Shown piece by piece: positions 7,186 through 10,578 of a stretch of DNA of 10,578 bases. Below the pieces are notes generated by a model, which searched no databases, was not told the origin of the DNA, and saw nothing but the letters and a program-made list of their open reading frames with translations. Source of the stretch: an uncultured Chloroflexota bacterium (GTDB lineage: Bacteria; Chloroflexota; Limnocylindria; Limnocylindrales; CSP1-4); NCBI GenBank assembly GCA_903930745.1, contig CAIYZX010000338.1, forward strand, positions 1 through 10,578, written 5' to 3'. Both the position numbers and the translations under genes were made by a program. Positions within the stretch are counted from its first letter, which is position 1; each line of letters opens with the position of its first letter.

Positions 7186-7844
7186 CAGTGCTTCCCCCCA
7201 AGGCCCAGCGCGGCATCCAGGCGGGCGTTGAACGCGGCCTCGGCCACGGCGTGCGCCTGGCCGGCGGGCGGGGCCGTGACGACGGCCGGCGGCTCGAAGC
7301 GGAGGTGGCGGTACGAGGTGGCGGTGCCGTAGATCTGCGCGTACCAGGCGCCGGTCACGCGGGACACGTGCTTGAGGGCGGCCACCGGGAGGTAGCCGTA
7401 CTCGGCCTGGATCTCGTCGAGGACCTGGAGCATGTTCGCCGGGTTCCAGTCGTGCGCCTCGAGGATCGCGTCCACCGGGCCGACGTCGATGCCGTCAAAG
7501 CGCTCGTACGCCGCATCGGCCACGGGGCGGCCGGACCGGCGAAGCGCGGACTCCTCGCGGCGCTCGCCGTACGTCTCCTGGGGTCCCCAGTGGACGTGGA
7601 AGCGGCCCTTGGTGTCCACGCCGCCCATGTCGATGCACTCGACGGGGCAGGCCTGGGCGCACTGGAAGCACGTCTCGCACTTGAGCGTGCCGTGCTCGTC
7701 GTAGAGGAGCTGCAGGCGGCCACGGAACTTGGGGGCCACGTCGTAGCCCTGCTCCGGGTAGCGGATGGTTGCCTTGGGCTGGAAGAACCGCCGCAGGGTC
7801 AACCCCATGCCGCGGACGATGCCCATGCCGGGGATCGTGGTCAT
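7185..7844 (-). CDS. NuoI N-terminal half fused to NuoE helical domain
   Basis: This 219-residue hybrid has two parts. Residues about 7-90 match the start of NuoI: GMGLTLRRFF, then RYPEQ, PKFRGRLQLLYDEHG and one 4Fe-4S motif, CETCFQCAQACP (Cys56, 59, 62, 66). The second NuoI motif never follows. Residues about 115-187 match the N-terminal helical bundle of NuoE: ILEAHDWNPANMLQVLDEIQ, EYGYLPVAALKHVSR, and IYGTATSYRHLRFEP. The NuoE thioredoxin-like domain with its four cluster N1a cysteines is missing, replaced by about 30 Ala-rich residues without cysteine. NuoI normally carries N6a and N6b, each bound by cysteines from both motifs, so this chain would need the second motif from another protein; the hybrid at 3281-5863 has a candidate. 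The start lies seven bases after nuoH; the ribosome binding site is weak and the Met at residue 7 is an alternative start. The end overlaps nuoF as TGATG. Confidence 0.85.
   Translation of the reverse strand: MTTIPGMGIVRGMGLTLRRFFQPKATIRYPEQGYDVAPKFRGRLQLLYDEHGTLKCETCFQCAQACPVECIDMGGVDTKGRFHVHWGPQETYGERREESALRRSGRPVADAAYERFDGIDVGPVDAILEAHDWNPANMLQVLDEIQAEYGYLPVAALKHVSRVTGAWYAQIYGTATSYRHLRFEPPAVVTAPPAGQAHAVAEAAFNARLDAALGLGGKH
7284..7487 (-). other. NuoE-like helical bundle without the 2Fe-2S thioredoxin domain
   Basis: Residues about 120-187 of the fusion correspond to the N-terminal part of NuoE, up to the point where the family reads VYGVATFY; here it is IYGTATSY. Only about 100 bases remain before the nuoF-like ATG, too few for the roughly 80-residue cluster domain in any frame. 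Confidence 0.75.
7575..7844 (-). other. Segment matching the N-terminal half of NuoI
   Basis: Residues 1-90 of the fusion hold the membrane-facing N-terminal helix of NuoI (GMGLTLRRFFQPKATIRYPE), the PKFRGR motif that in NuoI precedes the clusters, and one complete CxxCxxCxxxCP motif. In canonical NuoI the second motif would follow within about 40-60 residues; here the chain continues into NuoE-like sequence. The segment sits immediately after nuoH, the usual place for nuoI. Confidence 0.85.
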
Positions 7845-7851
7845 CGGTCGC

Positions 7852-9219
7852 TCACAGGCTCTTGACGACGACGATCGCCGCCGCGGTGACGAAGAGGTTG
7901 AGAAGCGCCGCCGGGAGCAGCCACTTCCACGCGAACCCCATCAGCTGGTCGATGCGGACGCGGGGCAGCGTGCCGCGCATCCAGACGAAGACGAAGACGA
8001 AGGCGAAGGCCTTGATGAAGAACCAGGTGATGCCGGCGACCCACGGCAGGTTCACGTAGCCGATGAAGCCCAGGAGGCCGATCGCCACCACGTTGAAGAG
8101 CAGGAAGCCGATGAGCAGCGCCTGCCAGGCCGGGCGGCCGTTGCGCATGAACGCGAGGCCGAAGAGGACCACGAGGACCGGCGGGATCAGGCCGAGCGCC
8201 AGCAGGAGGCCGATGCCCAGGGTGCCCAGCTCGAAGTGGATGGTCCCCAGCGGCGCCTGGCCGAAGAAGCGCAGGACCGCGTTGATGTCCAGGGGGGCGT
8301 GCCAGGCGCCGAAGAAGAACGTGGTCATCAGCGCGGACACGATGAAGACGTTCACGTACTCGGCGAAGAAGAGGAAGCCGAACCGCATGCCCGAGTACTC
8401 GGTGGCGAAGCCCGCCACGATCTCGGAGTCCGCCTCGGTGAGGTCGAACGGGGTGCGGTTCGCCTCGGCGATGCCGGCGATGAAGAAGATCAGCGCGCCC
8501 AGCGGCTGGCGGAAGATCCACCAGTTCCAGAAGCCGTCGCCCTGCTGGAGGCCCAGCGTGTAGACGTTCATGGTGCCGGCGAGGAGGATCAGGCCCACCA
8601 CCGAAAGGGTGAGCGGGATCTCGTAGCTGACCACCTGGGCGGCGGAGCGGAGGCCGCCGAGCAGCGAGTACTTGTTGAACGAGGACCAGCCCGCGAGGAG
8701 CAGGCCCACCACCGTCATCCCGCCGATGGAGAACATGTACAGGATGCCGATGTTGAACTTCATGCCCACGAGATCCGGGCCGAAGGGCAGGACCAGGAAG
8801 GTCATGACGCTGGTCAGGAAGACGATCACCGGGGCCCAGGTGAAGACCAGGCGGTCCGCCGCGTTCGGGCTGAAGTCCTCCTTGGAGAGCACCTTCAGAC
8901 CCGCGACCACGGAGTGGGCGGCACCCGCCGGACCAACGCGGTCCGGGCCCACACGGAGGTTCATGAAGGCGATGACCTTCAGCTCCATGTAGATGATGAT
9001 GAACGCGGCCGGGATGCTGAACAGCAGGATGCCGGTGATCGCGAGCAGGAACCGTCCGATCGGGAGGTTGGAGCTCACCAGGTTGACCAGCCAGGGGCCA
9101 ACCCAGAGGCCGATCGCCACGGTGAGGAGGGGGCCGCCCACGAAGAGCAGCACGAGCAGCGGGACGACCACCTTGCCGGTGAGCGTCATGTTGCTCCAGG
9201 TTCGATTGAGCGTCGTCAT
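7852..9219 (-). CDS. nuoH: NADH-quinone oxidoreductase subunit H, enlarged
   Basis: NuoH forms much of the quinone cavity at the foot of the peripheral arm. From the ATG at 9219 it has 455 residues; E. coli and Thermus NuoH are about 325-365. Signatures are clear: NLRVGPDRVGPAGA, LKVLSKEDFSP, GGLRSAAQVVSYEIPLTL, AEANRTPFDLTEADSEIVAG with FATEYSGM, and MRGTLPRVRIDQLM. Three things are odd. There is an extra hydrophobic N-terminal segment (about 16-45). The YxERK motif reads YMELK, with Leu80 replacing Arg. About 85 residues (312-396) with two strongly hydrophobic stretches are added before the ITWFFIKAF helix. The start is uncertain: 9219 lies ten bases after nuoD, while an ATG at 9189 has GGAG four bases upstream. 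A start at 9261 would overlap nuoD and is unlikely. Confidence 0.95.
   Translation of the reverse strand: MTTLNRTWSNMTLTGKVVVPLLVLLFVGGPLLTVAIGLWVGPWLVNLVSSNLPIGRFLLAITGILLFSIPAAFIIIYMELKVIAFMNLRVGPDRVGPAGAAHSVVAGLKVLSKEDFSPNAADRLVFTWAPVIVFLTSVMTFLVLPFGPDLVGMKFNIGILYMFSIGGMTVVGLLLAGWSSFNKYSLLGGLRSAAQVVSYEIPLTLSVVGLILLAGTMNVYTLGLQQGDGFWNWWIFRQPLGALIFFIAGIAEANRTPFDLTEADSEIVAGFATEYSGMRFGFLFFAEYVNVFIVSALMTTFFFGAWHAPLDINAVLRFFGQAPLGTIHFELGTLGIGLLLALGLIPPVLVVLFGLAFMRNGRPAWQALLIGFLLFNVVAIGLLGFIGYVNLPWVAGITWFFIKAFAFVFVFVWMRGTLPRVRIDQLMGFAWKWLLPAALLNLFVTAAAIVVVKSL
9190..9197 (-). promoter_or_regulatory. Possible ribosome binding site for a shorter nuoH start
   Basis: The minus strand reads GGAGCAAC directly before the ATG at 9189. 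GGAG is a good anti-16S match, but the four-base spacing is short. It supports an alternative 445-residue NuoH beginning MTLTGKVVVP. Confidence 0.4.
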
Positions 9220-9229
9220 CGTCGTCGGC

Positions 9230-10468
9230 CTACTTGTCGATGCCGCCCATGACCGGGTCAAGCGAGGCCATGACGGCCATCGTGTCCGCGATCAGGTTGT
9301 CCTTCATGAGCACGCCCACCAGCTGCATGTTCACGAACGAGGGGTCGTGGATCTTCATGCGGAAGGGCTGGTCGGTGCCGTCTGAGATCACGTACGTGCC
9401 ATAGAGGCCACGCGGCGCCTCGACGGCGGCCCATGCGCGGCCCGGGCGCGGGCGCATCAGGCGCGGGAGCCGCGCCATGACCGGTCCGTCCGGCATGTTG
9501 TGGAGGCACTGGTCGATGATCCGGATGCTCTGCTTGACCTCCTCGAGGCGGATCAGGTAGCGGTCGAGCGAGTCGCCCCCGCCCTTCTGTCCGCGCACCG
9601 GGACGTCGAACTCCAGCTCCGGGTAGACGCTGTACGGGTGAGCCCGGCGGACGTCGAAGGGGACGCCGGCGGCGCGGAGGTTGGGGCCGGTCACGGCCAT
9701 CCGCATCGCCAGGTCCGCATCCACGCGGCCGATGTCCCGCATGCGCCGGACGAAGATCTCGTTCTCGTTCAGCAGGCCGATGTTGGCCTCGTGCTGCTTG
9801 AGCGCCCGGCTCATCCAGTCGCCCACGCGGCTCAGGAACTCGTGGTTGAGGTCGCCGTTCACGCCGCCGATGCGGAAGTAGTTGAACAGCATCCGCTGGC
9901 CGGTGATGGCGGCCAGGGCCTCCACGATCTCGTCACGCTCGATGAACGAGTAGAGGATGGGGGTCAGGCCGCCGAGGTCCAGCGCCATCCAGCCCTGGAA
10001 CAGGGCGTGGGAGCTGACGCGCAGGAGCTCCGCGGTGAGGACGCGGATGTACTCCGCGCGCCGCGGGACCTGGACGTCCATCAGCTGCTCGAACGCCATG
10101 ACCGGCGCCCACTCCGTGAACAGCGAGCTGACGTACTCGAGCGGGTCGACCTGGCTGATGACGTGGTGGTAGTCGCTGTTCTCGCACAGCTTCTCCACGC
10201 CGCGGTGCAGGTAGCCCAGCACCGGGTCCAGGTCCACCACCTTCTCGCCGCTGATCTTGAGCACCACGCGGAGCACGCCGTGCGTGGACGGGTGCTGCGG
10301 GCCCATGTTCAGGAACATCTCGCCGTCCTGGAGCGAGTAGAACTCGGCCTCTCGCTCGGTCCGCGGCGGGTACGGCGGGACGGCCGTGAACTGGCCGATC
10401 TCGCCATCGAGCATGATCCGCGGGTCGTCCGCGGACAGGTGCGGGTTGTGGTAGGCGGAGGCGGTCAT
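9230..10468 (-). CDS. nuoD: NADH-quinone oxidoreductase subunit D (49 kDa-type)
   Basis: This 412-residue NuoD has normal family length. It is the peripheral-arm subunit that forms the quinone headgroup site together with NuoB and NuoH. The quinone-binding His is in the loop MGPQHPSTHGVLR (His59 and His63), and the conserved Tyr aligns with Tyr112 in VDPLEYVSS. Other signatures are VLGYLHRGVEKL, RAEYIRVLTAELLRVSSH, MLFNYFRIGGVNGDL and the C-terminal DPVMGGIDK, close to the family ending D..MGE.DR. The first 50 residues are a variable extension. The ATG overlaps the stop of the upstream frame as ATGA; no strong ribosome binding site is seen, so coupling is likely. The intact quinone site shows that the complex should reduce quinone even though the electron-input subunits are altered. 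Confidence 0.97.
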   Translation of the reverse strand: MTASAYHNPHLSADDPRIMLDGEIGQFTAVPPYPPRTEREAEFYSLQDGEMFLNMGPQHPSTHGVLRVVLKISGEKVVDLDPVLGYLHRGVEKLCENSDYHHVISQVDPLEYVSSLFTEWAPVMAFEQLMDVQVPRRAEYIRVLTAELLRVSSHALFQGWMALDLGGLTPILYSFIERDEIVEALAAITGQRMLFNYFRIGGVNGDLNHEFLSRVGDWMSRALKQHEANIGLLNENEIFVRRMRDIGRVDADLAMRMAVTGPNLRAAGVPFDVRRAHPYSVYPELEFDVPVRGQKGGGDSLDRYLIRLEEVKQSIRIIDQCLHNMPDGPVMARLPRLMRPRPGRAWAAVEAPRGLYGTYVISDGTDQPFRMKIHDPSFVNMQLVGVLMKDNLIADTMAVMASLDPVMGGIDK

Positions 10469-10578
10469 CGCGTCTTCACCGTGCGGCGCACCACGCGCTC
10501 GGTCGCCTGGACCGGGGTGTGGCTCTGCTCCATGTGTCGCACGCCGCCACCCGGGGATCGGGCCGCGTCATCGGCGAG
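10465..10578 (-). CDS. 3' end of upstream gene, probably nuoC
   Basis: An open frame enters from the right edge and ends at the TGA that overlaps the nuoD ATG as ATGA. The 37 visible residues are hydrophilic and Arg-rich, including GGGVRHMEQSHTPVQ and ending RRTVKTR. By gene order nuoC is expected directly before nuoD, but this tail has no NuoC signature that I can recognise. It may be a species-specific C-terminal extension. The identity is inferred only from position. Confidence 0.5.
   Translation of the reverse strand, partial: LADDAARSPGGGVRHMEQSHTPVQATERVVRRTVKTR

Noticed and set aside
7185..7284. The missing NuoE cluster domain could be hidden by a frameshift.
   Set aside because: Only about 100 bases separate the end of the NuoE-like part from the next start codon, too few for the domain. 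The next gene starts as ordinary NuoF does, without an added domain.
5938..7332. A 464-residue plus-strand open frame opposite the nuoF-like gene.
   Set aside because: It is a GC-driven shadow with no motif; the minus-strand frame aligns with NuoF along its length.
3419..7844. The split NuoI might be a simple frameshift or sequencing error.
   Set aside because: The halves are about 4 kb apart, in different genes, each in an open frame fused to other recognisable domains. An error of one or two bases cannot produce this; a misassembly remains possible but the coupled junctions make it less likely.
7765..9252. A 495-residue plus-strand open frame opposite nuoH.
   Set aside because: It is mainly Glu, Asp, Gln, His and Arg, produced by antisense reading of hydrophobic helices.
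1..10578. Recurring GTTGAC and GTTGG where GTCGAC or GTCGG would be expected in such GC-rich DNA, suggesting avoidance of a restriction or methylation site.
   Set aside because: GTCGA and GTCGAC also occur many times in the window, so no clear avoidance can be claimed without a count.

Overview
The window is an internal slice of one respiratory complex I (nuo, NADH:quinone oxidoreductase) operon. It lies entirely on the minus strand and runs off both ends. Transcription order, right to left, is: the last codons of an upstream gene (probably nuoC), nuoD, nuoH, a nuoI/nuoE hybrid, a degenerate nuoF, a large nuoG-N/GltD/ferredoxin/nuoI-C hybrid, nuoJ, nuoK, nuoL and the 5' end of nuoM. Genes overlap by 1-4 bases or are 7-12 bases apart, with no internal promoter or terminator visible and no gene-free stretch over about 50 bases. 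The DNA is strongly GC-rich. The organism is probably a high-GC bacterium such as Chloroflexota or Actinomycetota. That is inferred from composition and general feel; nothing here proves the phylum.

The membrane and quinone-site parts look functional. NuoD keeps its quinone-site His and Tyr. NuoL keeps its proton-channel Glu and Lys residues, and NuoK keeps its two membrane Glu residues. NuoH keeps its central signatures but has about two extra membrane helices, an extra N-terminal helix and an Arg-to-Leu change beside the quinone cavity.

The unusual part is positions 3281-7844, where nuoI would normally sit between nuoH and nuoJ. The gene after nuoH starts as NuoI through its first 4Fe-4S motif, then turns into only the helical N-terminal part of NuoE. 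The gene before nuoJ ends with what looks like the second 4Fe-4S motif and C-terminal tail of NuoI. Between these halves lie a NuoF homologue with an eroded FMN/NADH pocket and a Cys-to-Ser change in its 4Fe-4S site, and a NuoG-type 2Fe-2S domain joined to an intact GltD/NfnB-type FAD-NAD(P)H oxidoreductase and more 4Fe-4S motifs. The arrangement reads as a nuoI gene split around an inserted electron-input cassette.

The working hypothesis is a complex I variant in which electrons enter through a GltD-type FAD domain, with NADPH or NADH as donor, rather than through FMN in NuoF. In this model NuoE and NuoF are reduced to scaffold roles and a two-chain NuoI relays electrons to quinone. The sequence shows the architecture and residue changes directly; the redirected electron path is inference.
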